In this document: in pieces, positions 1-8,665 of the stretch
Layout of the letters: every line of letters begins with the position of its first letter
How positions within the stretch are numbered: position 1 is the first letter of the stretch
NCBI GenBank assembly: GCA_964463145.1
Contig: CAYXBG010000027.1
Location: forward strand, 1 to 18,984
Source of the DNA: CAYXBG01 sp964463145
GTDB lineage: Bacteria; Acidobacteriota; UBA6911; RPQK01; CBDAPI01
Reading direction: 5' to 3'
Length of the DNA: 18,984 bases
Notes under the pieces: generated by a model
What the model saw: only the letters and a program-made list of their open reading frames with translations
Database searches by the model: none
Told to the model about the DNA's origin: nothing
Translations under genes and position numbers: made by a program

Positions 1-23
1 GGTGGAGTTGATGTGGTGCTTTA

Positions 24-698
24 TCAATTGCGTCGCCCCATCAATATAAAAGCATAGTAGAGCACAGCCATGATAGCCTGCAGGGCTCCTGCTACATACG
101 TTAATGCAGCCGCATTTAGGACTCTATCTACTCCTGTCATTTCCTGTCTAGCCAAGATGCCGTTATTAATGAGCAGAGCCTTCGCTCGGGTACTGGCATC
201 GAATTCTACGGGGAGTGTGACAATTGCAAAAACAGCTGTAGCCGCGAATAGAATGAGCCCCAACCAAGCTAGATTTAGGGCATTGATGAACATCCCGATG
301 AAAAAAATGATCGGTCCTAACCAACTGCCTAATTTTACAGATGGGACCATGGCAGTGCGTATTGCCAGAGGGAAGTATTTTTGTGCATCCTGTAGCGCAT
401 GTCCCATCTCGTGCGCGGCTATACCTGCGGCGGCGACGCTGACCCCGTCATGAACATCTGGGCTCAGTCGGAGAACTTTACCTCTTGGATCGTAATGATC
501 GGAGAGTATTCCCTTAGTGCGCTCTACACGCACGTTCTGAAGTCCACTTGCATCTAACAACATTCTAGCTACCTGTGCGCCGCTGATGCGGCGTGCGGTA
601 CTGATACGAGAGTATTTTTTGAATGCTCGCTTTACACGAGCCTGAGCGAACAGGGCCAATAATAAGGCCGGTGCCATAAACAGAAGGTAAAGAAACAT
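24..698 (-). CDS. Membrane zinc metallopeptidase, YugP family
   Basis: The 224-residue product matches the YugP-type putative neutral zinc metallopeptidase family in length and layout. A hydrophobic N-terminal segment (about residues 1-18) is followed by a soluble part with the zinc motif HEMGH at residues 96-100. Two closely spaced membrane segments lie at about 122-163, then the family signature EFDAS at 165-169, whose Glu is the probable third zinc ligand, and a last hydrophobic stretch near 198-219. The cellular substrate of this family is not established; the site presumably acts at the cytoplasmic membrane. The ATG at 698 has GAGGAG 11 nt upstream. It lies 129 bp downstream of hemW on the same strand and may have its own promoter in that gap. 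Family assignment is secure; function is only inferred as proteolysis. Confidence 0.88.
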   Translation of the reverse strand: MFLYLLFMAPALLLALFAQARVKRAFKKYSRISTARRISGAQVARMLLDASGLQNVRVERTKGILSDHYDPRGKVLRLSPDVHDGVSVAAAGIAAHEMGHALQDAQKYFPLAIRTAMVPSVKLGSWLGPIIFFIGMFINALNLAWLGLILFAATAVFAIVTLPVEFDASTRAKALLINNGILARQEMTGVDRVLNAAALTYVAGALQAIMAVLYYAFILMGRRN

Positions 699-781
699 GT
701 GTTACGAGACTCCTCTTGCTTGCTAAGCGTTGGTTGCAATCATCCTGTTAAGATCCAGTTCCCCTAACGTCAGTGTACGTA

Positions 782-787
782 ATTATA
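782..787 (-). promoter_or_regulatory. Possible -10 box for the YugP-like gene
   Basis: Read on the minus strand, this is a perfect TATAAT inside an AT-rich run, in the 129-bp gap between hemW and the metalloprotease gene. The sequence 17 nt further upstream (TTCTAA) is a poor -35 match. Transcription would begin near 775, leaving a leader of about 77 nt. This is a motif match only. Confidence 0.3.
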
Positions 788-827
788 TATAGATATCCAG
801 ACATTTAGAAATGCCTATCTTCTTTCA

Positions 828-2018
828 TCATTCCAGAAACTCAGCACATAAGGAGTCGGCTAGAAAGAGCCCTTGTAGAGTTAGTTTGATTTTGGAGCCA
901 TGTCTTGAAAGTAGCTTTAGTCTCTCGAACTCTTGTAACTCTTTCGAAAAAATTGATTTGGCGTCGAGCCCATATTTTTTAGAGACTAAATCCAAGTCCA
1001 GTCCTTTGTCTGTCCTGAGTCCTAGCATCATCTCTTCGCCTAAAGCCGCCCTCGGGGGTAATTCTTCAAAGATCTCTAGAGGTACTCGCCTGGAGGAAGC
1101 CGAAGTGAGGTAATCATTGAGGGCTCGTGTGTTCGTCCATCGGACGCCGCCTATGTAGGAAGAAGCGCTAACCCCAAACCCCAGTGTTGCGCTGTTACTC
1201 CAGTATTTTTGATTGTGTTGACATTGTTTATCCTCGAGAGCGAAGTTCGAGATTTCATACTGATGATATCCAGATTGAGTTAATTTGCTGCAGGCGTGTT
1301 GGAGCATCTGTGAGGCTAGATTTTCATCGACAGGTCGTAATTGACCAGATTGCACCTTGTCGAAATAAGGAGTCCCTTTTTCAATGGTTAGATGGTAAAG
1401 GGATAGATGTTGGGGTTCGAGTTTGAGTGAAGAGTCTAGATCACTTTTGAACTCTTCAAGAGTTTGCTCCATGAGACCGAACATTAAGTCGAGATTGACA
1501 TTTTGAAATCCAGCCTGACAGATCATTTTATGAGCTTCGAAAATATTTTCTGCCGTGTGAATTCTTCCAAGTTTCCGAAGATGCATATCATTGAAAGATT
1601 GTGCTCCTAAGCTTATGCGATTGAACCCCGCCTGTTCGAAACATGCCAGCTTTTCCAATGTCAAAGTTCCTGGGTTGCATTCAATGGTGGCTTCTTTTAC
1701 CTGTGAGAGATCAAAGCAGTCATGCAGGATTTTCATCAGTTCTGAAATTCGATGGTTTTGCATCTCCGAAGGGGTTCCTCCTCCGAAGAAAAGAGTCTCG
1801 ACTGGGGTGTTACGGAAAGGGCTTTCGAGAATTTCACAGCTGAGAGTCTCAAGATATTTATCTTGTTGAGATCGACCTATTGGACCAGAAATGAAATCAC
1901 AGTAGGGACATTTCTCGACACAAAAGGGGATGTGTATGTAAATACCAAGGTTCAGGGAAGGGAATTTCTTGGCCAATTCAGTCTGAAAAAAACGGACGTC
2001 GGGATTCAGGTCACTCAT
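828..2018 (-). CDS. hemW: HemW-type radical SAM protein (heme chaperone)
   Basis: A 396-residue radical SAM protein of the HemN/HemW family. The 4Fe-4S cluster motif is C33-x3-C37-x2-C40 in the context PFCVEKCPYCDF; the Phe two residues after the third Cys is typical of HemW, whereas true HemN oxygen-independent coproporphyrinogen oxidases carry a fourth Cys there. FFGGGTPS (about 97-104) is the usual glycine-rich SAM-binding stretch, and the later HNQKYW motif is also HemW-like. HemW is known as a heme-binding chaperone that inserts heme into respiratory enzymes; it is often misnamed coproporphyrinogen oxidase. The start at 2018 overlaps the lepA stop by 8 bp and has an AAGGTAGG-like ribosome site within the end of lepA, so the two are translationally coupled. 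A lepA-hemW pair is a common arrangement in bacteria. Confidence 0.93.
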   Translation of the reverse strand: MSDLNPDVRFFQTELAKKFPSLNLGIYIHIPFCVEKCPYCDFISGPIGRSQQDKYLETLSCEILESPFRNTPVETLFFGGGTPSEMQNHRISELMKILHDCFDLSQVKEATIECNPGTLTLEKLACFEQAGFNRISLGAQSFNDMHLRKLGRIHTAENIFEAHKMICQAGFQNVNLDLMFGLMEQTLEEFKSDLDSSLKLEPQHLSLYHLTIEKGTPYFDKVQSGQLRPVDENLASQMLQHACSKLTQSGYHQYEISNFALEDKQCQHNQKYWSNSATLGFGVSASSYIGGVRWTNTRALNDYLTSASSRRVPLEIFEELPPRAALGEEMMLGLRTDKGLDLDLVSKKYGLDAKSIFSKELQEFERLKLLSRHGSKIKLTLQGLFLADSLCAEFLE

Positions 2019-3807
2019 TGCCTACCTTCAGGACGCTTAGGAAAGCTTCTTGGGGAATGTCGACTCGGCCAATCGATTTCATGCGCTTTTTGCCCTCCTT
2101 CTGCTTGGCAAGTAGCTTTCGTTTTCGAGAGACATCTCCTCCATAGCATTTGGCGACAACATTTTTCCTCAGGGCGGGTATTTTTTCTGCCGCAATGACT
2201 TTTTGACCCAAAGCTGCCTGTAAACGGATGTCGAAAAGTTGCCTAGGTAAAATCCCCTTAAGGCGCTTCACCAGGGCTTTGCCGCGATTGAAGGCGCGAT
2301 CTTTGTGAGTAATGAAACTGAGGGCATCAACTGGTTCATTGTTAATACGGATGTCCAATTTGACCAGCTTGCCTTCACGGTAACCAATCCAATCATAGTC
2401 AAAAGAGGCATATCCTCTAGTATGACTTTTCAGGGAATCAAAGAAATCGAGAAGGATTTCAGCCAGAGGGAGTTCATATCGGAGGACAACACGATCCGGT
2501 CCAGTATATTCCATATGCTTGAAAGTGCCTCTCCGATCGTTGCAAAGTTCCATGCAGGATCCCACGTACTGATTGGGGGTGATTATAGTGGCGTCAACAT
2601 AGGGTTCCTCCACGGACGAGATATCTCCACGGTTTGGCCAAGAACTTGGGTTGTCGTAGGATTCGATAGACCCATTTTTGAGATTCAAACGGTAGATGAC
2701 TGATGGCGAGGTTGCGACTAAGTTAACGCCAGACTCCCTTTCGAGTCTCTCTTGAATAATTTCGCTGTGGAGTAGTCCCAGGAATCCACAACGAAAACCG
2801 AATCCCAATGCCGCCGAAGTTTCGGGTTCGAAAGATAGTGCGGCGTCATTAAGCTGGAGACGTCCGAGTCCTTCTCGGAGTTCCGGGAATTGGTCACTGT
2901 CTACTGGGTATAAGCCACAATAGACCATCGGCTTGACTTTCCTGTAACCGTCTAGGGGTGACGAGGCTGGAGTCAATGCGGATGTAATCGTATCGCCTAC
3001 CTGACACTGTCCAATCGATTTGATGGCTGCATGCATAAAGCCAACATTTCCACTACATAAATCCTCTGTAGGTTCCATTCCAGGACCGAAGACTCCCACG
3101 CCACTGACCTCCGCTTCATGCTGAGAGGCCATCATCCTAATTTTCATGCCCTGCTTTATGACTCCATCAAAGACTCGTATGTAGGCAATGATACCCAGGT
3201 AAGGGTCAAAGTGGCTGTCAAAAACCAGGCCACGGAGAGGTGCTTCGATATCCCCGGTAGGAGGAGGGATACGTTCTACTATTGCGTTCAAGATCTCCTC
3301 GATCCCGATGCCCTCTTTTGCACTTGCTAGAAGACATTCAGAGGAGTCGATTAGTAATGTTTCTTCGATTTCTTTTTTGACACGCTCCGGATCGGCAGCT
3401 GGAAGGTCTATTTTGTTGATCACGGGGATGATTGTCAGGTTGTGACTAAGAGCCAGATTTACATTTGCTAATGTCTGCGCTTCTACTCCCTGAGCGGCAT
3501 CGACCACTAGAAGAGCTCCCTCACACGCTGCCAGGCTTCTGGAGACTTCGTAAGTAAAATCAACGTGCCCAGGTGTGTCTATTAGATTCAGAGCGTATTC
3601 CGATCCGTCGGCTCCAGAATGATTTAGATGAACCGCCGCCATCTTGATAGTGATACCACGCTCACGCTCAAGATCCATTTTGTCCAGCACCTGATTCCGC
3701 ATAACTCGTCTGCCGAGCGTACCTGTTTTTTCAAGGAGGCGATCGGCCAGGGTGCTTTTCCCATGATCAATGTGAGCAATAATGCAAAAGTTGCGTGTTG
3801 TCGTCAT
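2011..3807 (-). CDS. lepA: Elongation factor 4 (LepA) GTPase
   Basis: A translational GTPase of about 598 residues that binds the ribosome and is thought to help back-translocation or late ribosome assembly and initiation. From the chosen start, the order is: G1 motif AHIDHGKST near the N terminus, G3 DTPGHVDF, G4 NKID, G5 SAK, then the EF-G-like domains and the LepA-specific C-terminal domain with YGGDVSRKRKLL and KQKEGKKRMKSIGRVDIPQ, which is diagnostic. I chose the ATG at 3807 because the protein then begins MTTTRNFCIIAHIDHGKST, as in other LepA proteins, and AGGA lies 12 nt upstream. An in-frame ATG at 3852 would add 15 residues, but its AAAGAGG abuts the start codon with no spacing. It heads the lepA-hemW unit and is divergent from the M16 genes. 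Confidence 0.97.
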   Translation of the reverse strand: MTTTRNFCIIAHIDHGKSTLADRLLEKTGTLGRRVMRNQVLDKMDLERERGITIKMAAVHLNHSGADGSEYALNLIDTPGHVDFTYEVSRSLAACEGALLVVDAAQGVEAQTLANVNLALSHNLTIIPVINKIDLPAADPERVKKEIEETLLIDSSECLLASAKEGIGIEEILNAIVERIPPPTGDIEAPLRGLVFDSHFDPYLGIIAYIRVFDGVIKQGMKIRMMASQHEAEVSGVGVFGPGMEPTEDLCSGNVGFMHAAIKSIGQCQVGDTITSALTPASSPLDGYRKVKPMVYCGLYPVDSDQFPELREGLGRLQLNDAALSFEPETSAALGFGFRCGFLGLLHSEIIQERLERESGVNLVATSPSVIYRLNLKNGSIESYDNPSSWPNRGDISSVEEPYVDATIITPNQYVGSCMELCNDRRGTFKHMEYTGPDRVVLRYELPLAEILLDFFDSLKSHTRGYASFDYDWIGYREGKLVKLDIRINNEPVDALSFITHKDRAFNRGKALVKRLKGILPRQLFDIRLQAALGQKVIAAEKIPALRKNVVAKCYGGDVSRKRKLLAKQKEGKKRMKSIGRVDIPQEAFLSVLKVGNE

Positions 3808-4136
3808 GTTATTGGATTTTCCTGAGCCTTTGTCTTGTCGGGTTACTGTCATCCTCTTTACCCATAACTTGACCTATTATCACCCTAAGGTCCGACCGGT
3901 TGAAAAGGGAAATAAGACTCTCAAGGTTCTTTTGTCCATTGACCGAATCTGAGGATATCCCCATTTAGCACTAACCCTCTTCGAGTTAGATGAGTTATGT
4001 GAGTCTGTTTTTATGGCAACATATGACTGCCTTGACCTGATTTTCATGCCTACGGTAAGCTGAATTTATCCTCGGCGAAAGTCTTTTGGTCTTATGCCGG
4101 TGATATAGCTTAAAAAACCGTTCTAGGAAGGAAACT
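3808..4136. promoter_or_regulatory. Divergent intergenic region, lepA / M16 pair
   Basis: This 329-bp gap holds no convincing gene and must carry the promoters of both flanking units. On the minus strand, GATAAT at 3881-3876 is a five-of-six -10 match, though no good -35 precedes it. On the plus strand, TG-A-TATAGC at 4101-4109 resembles an extended -10 element, and TTGACC occurs at 4032-4037. The plus-strand gene has a strong ribosome site, AGGAAGGA, at 4124-4131. I see no riboswitch-like or operator-like structure. The role as a divergent promoter region follows from gene direction; the individual boxes are weak guesses. Confidence 0.5.
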
Positions 4137-5717
4137 ATGAGACAGATCTTACTCGGGCTCTCCTTGTGCTTAATATGGGGGGCGATTATTGCCCCCGTGG
4201 GCGCACAACAGGTACAAGTCGAGGAATTTGTTCTCGAAAACGGAATGAGTTTTCTCCTTGTGCCTAGGAGAGGAGACCCGAACATAGCTGCAGGTTGGAT
4301 TGCGAAGGTCGGATCGGCTAACGAACGTCCTGGGATTACCGGTTTATCCCATTTATTCGAACACATGATGTTCAAAGGAACTAAAACCATTGGGACTAAA
4401 GATATTGTCAAGGACATGGAGATCATTCGCCAGCTTGACCGAGTTAAAGGGGAGCTTACTACCGAAGAGGAACAATTAATTGAGCGGTTGCGTTTGGGGG
4501 ATATTAGCGATCTTATCTCTCCTGAAAACCGATCTCCTCGTCACCAGGAACTGTTGAGAGAGTTTGGAGAACTGTTGGCCTTACAGGAGAAACTGTTGGT
4601 TAAGAACGAATTCGACAGAATATATACTAGGAATGGTGCTAGTGGAATGAATGCTGGTACAGCCCACGATTTCACCGTCTACTTTATCAATGTTCCTGCC
4701 AACAAGCTGGAACTGTGGTGTTGGCTTGAATCCGACCGTTTGACTAATCCTGTTTTTCGTGAATTTTACAGTGAGAGAGACGTGGTTTACGAAGAGCGTC
4801 GTCTCCGGACAGAAAGTACCCCAACGGGACGTTTTAGAGAACAGTTCGAAGCCCTTTTCTGGAGTTCGCATCCATATGGGTGGCCTGTAATCGGTTGGCC
4901 AAGTGATCTGGATGGTATCACCAGAAGTGAGGCCAACGCTTATTTTGGAATAAACTATAGCCCTAATAATTTGGTAGGTAGCCTGGTGGGAGATTTTGAT
5001 ACGGGCGCTGCGAAGAAATTGATCCGGAGGTACTTTGGTCGACTAGAGAGAAGTCCTAGGGACCCCTCTCCGGTGCGAACAAGAGAAATTAAACAGTTGG
5101 CTGAAAAGAGGATGATTGCTTACGCGGAGACTAGTCCAGAAATTAGACTGCGTTATCACACTGTGGCTGATGGGCATATGGACGACGCACCTCTGGTAGT
5201 TCTCGCTGCCCTTCTTACAGGGAGAACAGGCCGTCTACAGAAGGAATTAGTAGAAGTCCAACAAGTTGCGAACCGCATCTCAGCGCTACAAGAGTCTCGA
5301 AAGTGGGCCGGTTACTTTTCCGTTTCTGGAGTTGCCAGACAAAACAGAACTCCAGAGAATGTCGGGGCGGCTATAAGGGGTGAGTTAGAAAGATTGAAAA
5401 ACGAGCCTGTGGGGCAGCGAGAATTGCAGAAGGTAAAGAACCGTTTTGCAGCAGATCTTTTCCGCCGGATAGAATCAAACTTTTCTCTTATGCTTCAGTT
5501 GCTAATTGCAGAAAGCTATCGAGGTTGGGAGACCTTGAACACTGATCCTGGCCGTATCCAAGCTGTGTCGGCTCACGATATAAAGCGGGTCGCAAAGAAA
5601 TATTTCAGGCCGGAGAATAGTGCAGTTGCAATCTATTACACGAAGGAATCGGAGGAGAGAATCGAAGCGGAAAGCACTATTGTAGATAGTGTCGAGACTT
5701 CGTCACCTGAGGAGTAG
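4137..5717 (+). CDS. Secreted M16 zinc protease, catalytic subunit
   Basis: A 526-residue M16 (insulinase/pitrilysin-type) peptidase. Residues 1-23 form a signal peptide ending VGA, so the enzyme is probably exported to the periplasm or outer surface. The inverted zinc motif HLFEH lies at residues 72-76 (ligands H72 and H76, catalytic E75). The third ligand is most likely E220 in ERDVVYEE, with E213 the usual auxiliary Glu. That places 144 residues between H76 and E220, against about 76 in typical family members; the excess is a charged, probably helical insertion at about 94-163. The conserved NAGTAHDFTVYF stretch resumes at 172. The C-terminal M16 domain lacks the R..GLAY element, which the next gene supplies. 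The two genes are 8 bp apart between stop and ATG and probably form a heterodimer. A strong ribosome site precedes the ATG. Confidence 0.92.
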   Translation: MRQILLGLSLCLIWGAIIAPVGAQQVQVEEFVLENGMSFLLVPRRGDPNIAAGWIAKVGSANERPGITGLSHLFEHMMFKGTKTIGTKDIVKDMEIIRQLDRVKGELTTEEEQLIERLRLGDISDLISPENRSPRHQELLREFGELLALQEKLLVKNEFDRIYTRNGASGMNAGTAHDFTVYFINVPANKLELWCWLESDRLTNPVFREFYSERDVVYEERRLRTESTPTGRFREQFEALFWSSHPYGWPVIGWPSDLDGITRSEANAYFGINYSPNNLVGSLVGDFDTGAAKKLIRRYFGRLERSPRDPSPVRTREIKQLAEKRMIAYAETSPEIRLRYHTVADGHMDDAPLVVLAALLTGRTGRLQKELVEVQQVANRISALQESRKWAGYFSVSGVARQNRTPENVGAAIRGELERLKNEPVGQRELQKVKNRFAADLFRRIESNFSLMLQLLIAESYRGWETLNTDPGRIQAVSAHDIKRVAKKYFRPENSAVAIYYTKESEERIEAESTIVDSVETSSPEE

Positions 5718-5725
5718 TAATCTTG

Positions 5726-7234
5726 ATGTTGAAGCGAATCTGGGCAAGCCTGTTTGTGTTAGTGCTAATCTTTGGGATCATTGTCAGTACCATTTCTGGA
5801 CAAGGAGATTCCGTAATCGTCCCACATCCAGATCAGCTGACTTACCCTAGCCTCAAATACAATCCACCGCACGCTGCCGATTATCGTTATGTGTTGAGTA
5901 ATGGTGTCGTCGTTTTTTTGTTTAAAGACGATACTCTGCCATTGGTAGATGTCAGTGTTTTCATCCGAGCCGGTTCATATCTAGATCCCGCAGGTAAGAC
6001 AGGTTTAGCCAGCACGGTCAGTTCACTGATACGTAGCGGAGGAACTGCCCGAAGAAATGCTCAGGATTTCGATGAGGAGGTAGACTTTTTGGCTGCCGTT
6101 TTGAGAAGTGGGGGTGGGCTTTCTTCTTCCGAAGTTAGTCTGAATGTCCTATCAAAAGACCTCGAGAAGGGATTAGATCTTCTTTTTGAGATGCTTCGGA
6201 TGCCAGTATTTCAAAAGGACCGAGTTGATCTACGACGTAGCCGGATTCTGCAGAACTTGGAGAGACGGAATGATGATGCAAGGTCAATCGAGGCCCGTGA
6301 GTGGGCCAGGCTCATGAGGGGAGTAAAACATCATGCGAGTGCCCAACCCACCGAATCGACTATCAATTCCATCACTCGAGAAGATCTGATTGCGTTTCAT
6401 GAACGTTACTATGTGCCTATCAATTTTATTTTGGCTGTTTCGGGGAATTTTGATGTATCTGAAATTAAGAAGATGTTATCTGTCCGATTTGATGGATGGG
6501 AGCCTGGGGAAAGGTCAGCGGCAGTCCCTGAGCCGGAGCATTCCCCAAATCCTGGGGTTTATTTTGTTAATAAGGCTGATGTGAATCAGGGAAGAGTTTC
6601 CATAGGACATCTAGGGATCAAAATGGGGAACCCAGATGAAATAGCGATCGACCTGATGAATGATGTGCTGGGAGGGGCTGGTTTTACTTCTCGAATTATG
6701 TCTCGAGTCCGTTCAGACGAAGGATTAGCCTACAGTGCCGGATCCCGTTTTTCAGCAGGTGCCTATTACCCTGGAACGTTCAGGGTCCGGTTTCAGTCAA
6801 AGAGCCGGACCTGTGCAAAAGCATCTCGTATCGTCCTGGATGAGATTGCAAGAATGCGCTCTGAGAAAATTACCGAAGAGGAATTAGAAACAGTGAAAAA
6901 CAATCAAATCGGAGTATTTCCTCGTTTTTTTTCATCTGCCCGTGCAGTATCTGAAACCTTTGCTGTAGATGAGTTGACGGGCAGGAATCCGAATTATTGG
7001 AGCAACTTCCGAAACAGGGTGAGAGCTGTATCCACAGACGATATTCTGAGAGTTGCTCGCCAGTATTTGCAACCTGAAAAACTGGTCATTCTTGTCGTCG
7101 GGGAGATGGATGAAATTCTATCCGGAAATCCTGATGAGCCCGAATACTCTTTCCGTAAACAATCATCGAAGGGAAAGGTTCAAAGGATTGCTTTGCCAGA
7201 CCCGAGCACATTAGTCTATCCCTCTTTAGACTAA
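5726..7234 (+). CDS. Secreted M16 protease, non-catalytic partner
   Basis: A 502-residue M16-family protein with an N-terminal hydrophobic signal segment (about residues 1-27). At the position of the zinc motif it reads GLASTVSSLIRSGGT instead of a GLxHxxEH sequence, so zinc-binding and catalytic residues are missing. It does keep the C-terminal R-x5-Y element (RSDEGLAYSAGSRF), which in two-subunit M16B peptidases is contributed to substrate binding by the inactive subunit. With the gene before it, this makes a complementary pair: one subunit carries the metal site, the other the R/Y pair. GAGGAG at the end of the upstream gene serves as the ribosome site. Either ATG 5726 or the adjacent TTG 5723 could be used; I chose ATG. 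Substrate is unknown. Confidence 0.9.
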   Translation: MLKRIWASLFVLVLIFGIIVSTISGQGDSVIVPHPDQLTYPSLKYNPPHAADYRYVLSNGVVVFLFKDDTLPLVDVSVFIRAGSYLDPAGKTGLASTVSSLIRSGGTARRNAQDFDEEVDFLAAVLRSGGGLSSSEVSLNVLSKDLEKGLDLLFEMLRMPVFQKDRVDLRRSRILQNLERRNDDARSIEAREWARLMRGVKHHASAQPTESTINSITREDLIAFHERYYVPINFILAVSGNFDVSEIKKMLSVRFDGWEPGERSAAVPEPEHSPNPGVYFVNKADVNQGRVSIGHLGIKMGNPDEIAIDLMNDVLGGAGFTSRIMSRVRSDEGLAYSAGSRFSAGAYYPGTFRVRFQSKSRTCAKASRIVLDEIARMRSEKITEEELETVKNNQIGVFPRFFSSARAVSETFAVDELTGRNPNYWSNFRNRVRAVSTDDILRVARQYLQPEKLVILVVGEMDEILSGNPDEPEYSFRKQSSKGKVQRIALPDPSTLVYPSLD

Positions 7235-7442
7235 GCCTAGTAGTTCTAGCTAGTAATACACACTGTGGGTACGGAAACTGTCATAGGTTTGAGTAGAGGG
7301 GCTTAAGGGATGATAGTCAACGTTGGAGTATTTGTAGGCCAAACCTAGCACTGTTGAAATTGACACCTCGTTTAAGCCTGTGCTAAACGTGGGTGCTTAA
7401 TTGGGTCGGGCGTATGGAGCACAAGAGTGTACAGGAGGATAT
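7235..7442 (+). promoter_or_regulatory. metK leader with possible promoter and hairpin
   Basis: This 208-bp stretch before metK contains TTGACA at 7360-7365, a perfect -35 match, followed after 16 nt by a weak -10 (GCTAAA, 7382-7387). A compact hairpin spans 7369-7389: arms CGTTTA-A-GC and GCTAAACG give eight pairs with one bulged A and a CTGT loop. The hairpin overlaps the putative -10, so both cannot work in one transcript. metK genes are often controlled by S-adenosylmethionine riboswitches, but I could not match this leader to the SAM-I, SAM-II or SAM-III patterns I know. AGGAGG at 7433-7438 is the ribosome site for metK. Confidence 0.3.
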
Positions 7443-8603
7443 ATGGACGTGCAGGATAGACATCTTTTTACTTCCGAGTCGGTGACTGAAGGACACCCAG
7501 ATAAGATCGCGGACCAGATTTCAGACGCTGTCTTAGATGCAATTATCAGTGAAGATCCGGGTGCTCGCGTTGCATGTGAGACGATGGTCACAACGGGTTT
7601 GGTCGTAGTGGCTGGAGAGATCACGACCGATTGCTACGTAGATATTCCAGGAACTGTACGCAAGACGATTGAAGATGTTGGATATACTCGAGCTAAGTTT
7701 GGATTCGACAACGAGACCTGTGGGGTGATTTGTTCTTTGGATAAACAATCTCCCGACATTGCTATGGGTGTTGACACGGGAGGTGCTGGAGATCAAGGGC
7801 TCATGTTCGGATTTGCATGCCGCGAGACTACCCAACTTATGCCAATGCCAATTCAGCTAGCACATCAGTTGACTTTGCAATTAAGTAAATATCGAAAAGC
7901 GGGGAATGTCGATTGGTTGAGGCCCGACGGTAAATCTCAGGTGACAATCGAATATGATGGATTTGAGCCGGTTCGAGTGGATGCGGTGGTTGTCTCTACA
8001 CAGCATGGAGATCAGGTGGACAATGATACATTGCATGAAGTCATTCTTGAGGAAGTCATCCGTCCAGTAGTCCCTCATCAACTTTGGGACGATGGCACCA
8101 AGATTTTCGTGAATCCAACGGGGCGCTTTGTTACCGGTGGTCCTCAAGGTGATTGTGGTCTCACAGGCCGGAAAATCATAGTGGATACCTATGGTGGAAT
8201 GGGCCGGCATGGTGGTGGAGCATTTTCGGGAAAAGACCCTTCGAAAGTTGATAGGTCAGCCAGTTATATGGCGCGCTACATTGCTAAGAACCTGGTTGCA
8301 GCCGGTTTGGCGGACAGACTGGAGATTCAACTGGCTTATGCCATTGGTGTGGCCGAACCTGTTTCCGTCATGGTCGATTCATTCGGAACGGGGAAAATTG
8401 ATGATTCGGGGATTGTGAAGCTCATTCGTGAACACTTCCAATTGACTCCTGCTGGAATTATCAAGTCGCTTGATCTTAGAAAGCCAATTTTCCGAAATAC
8501 TGCAGCTTATGGGCACTTTGGTCGTGAGGAAGATGGATTTACTTGGGAGAGAACCGATAAATCTGAAGCCATAGCTCAGGCTGCTGGTGTGACGTCGGGG
8601 TAA
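7443..8603 (+). CDS. metK: S-adenosylmethionine synthetase
   Basis: A 386-residue methionine adenosyltransferase, which makes S-adenosylmethionine from methionine and ATP in the cytoplasm. Conserved elements are in the expected order: SESVTEGHPDKIADQISD near the N terminus with H18 of the active site, GAGDQG at 114-119 (ATP-binding hexapeptide), and GGGAFSGKD at 257-265 (phosphate-binding loop), then DPSKVDRS. Length is normal for the family. I chose ATG 7443 because the protein then starts just before the conserved HLFTSESV block and AGGAGG ends 4 nt upstream; a TTG at 7401 would add 14 residues with no counterpart in the family. The gene is transcribed alone after the M16 pair and converges on the rhomboid gene. 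Confidence 0.97.
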   Translation: MDVQDRHLFTSESVTEGHPDKIADQISDAVLDAIISEDPGARVACETMVTTGLVVVAGEITTDCYVDIPGTVRKTIEDVGYTRAKFGFDNETCGVICSLDKQSPDIAMGVDTGGAGDQGLMFGFACRETTQLMPMPIQLAHQLTLQLSKYRKAGNVDWLRPDGKSQVTIEYDGFEPVRVDAVVVSTQHGDQVDNDTLHEVILEEVIRPVVPHQLWDDGTKIFVNPTGRFVTGGPQGDCGLTGRKIIVDTYGGMGRHGGGAFSGKDPSKVDRSASYMARYIAKNLVAAGLADRLEIQLAYAIGVAEPVSVMVDSFGTGKIDDSGIVKLIREHFQLTPAGIIKSLDLRKPIFRNTAAYGHFGREEDGFTWERTDKSEAIAQAAGVTSG

Positions 8604-8665
8604 CTATAGCTGCTAACTGAAGAATTCTGGTCGGGCTGAATTCGGATTGTTGGTTAACCCGCGGT

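Noticed and set aside
70..453. A 127-codon plus-strand reading frame.
   Set aside because: It lies entirely inside the minus-strand metalloprotease gene, which has clear catalytic motifs; the overlapping frame is a shadow.
1752..2198. A 148-codon plus-strand frame across the hemW/lepA junction.
   Set aside because: Both minus-strand genes are well-conserved families here; the frame has no family resemblance.
8622..8643. Two GAATTC sites forming a 6-bp stem between metK and the rhomboid gene.
   Set aside because: The stem is AT-rich with a ten-base loop and no T tract; not convincing as a bidirectional terminator.
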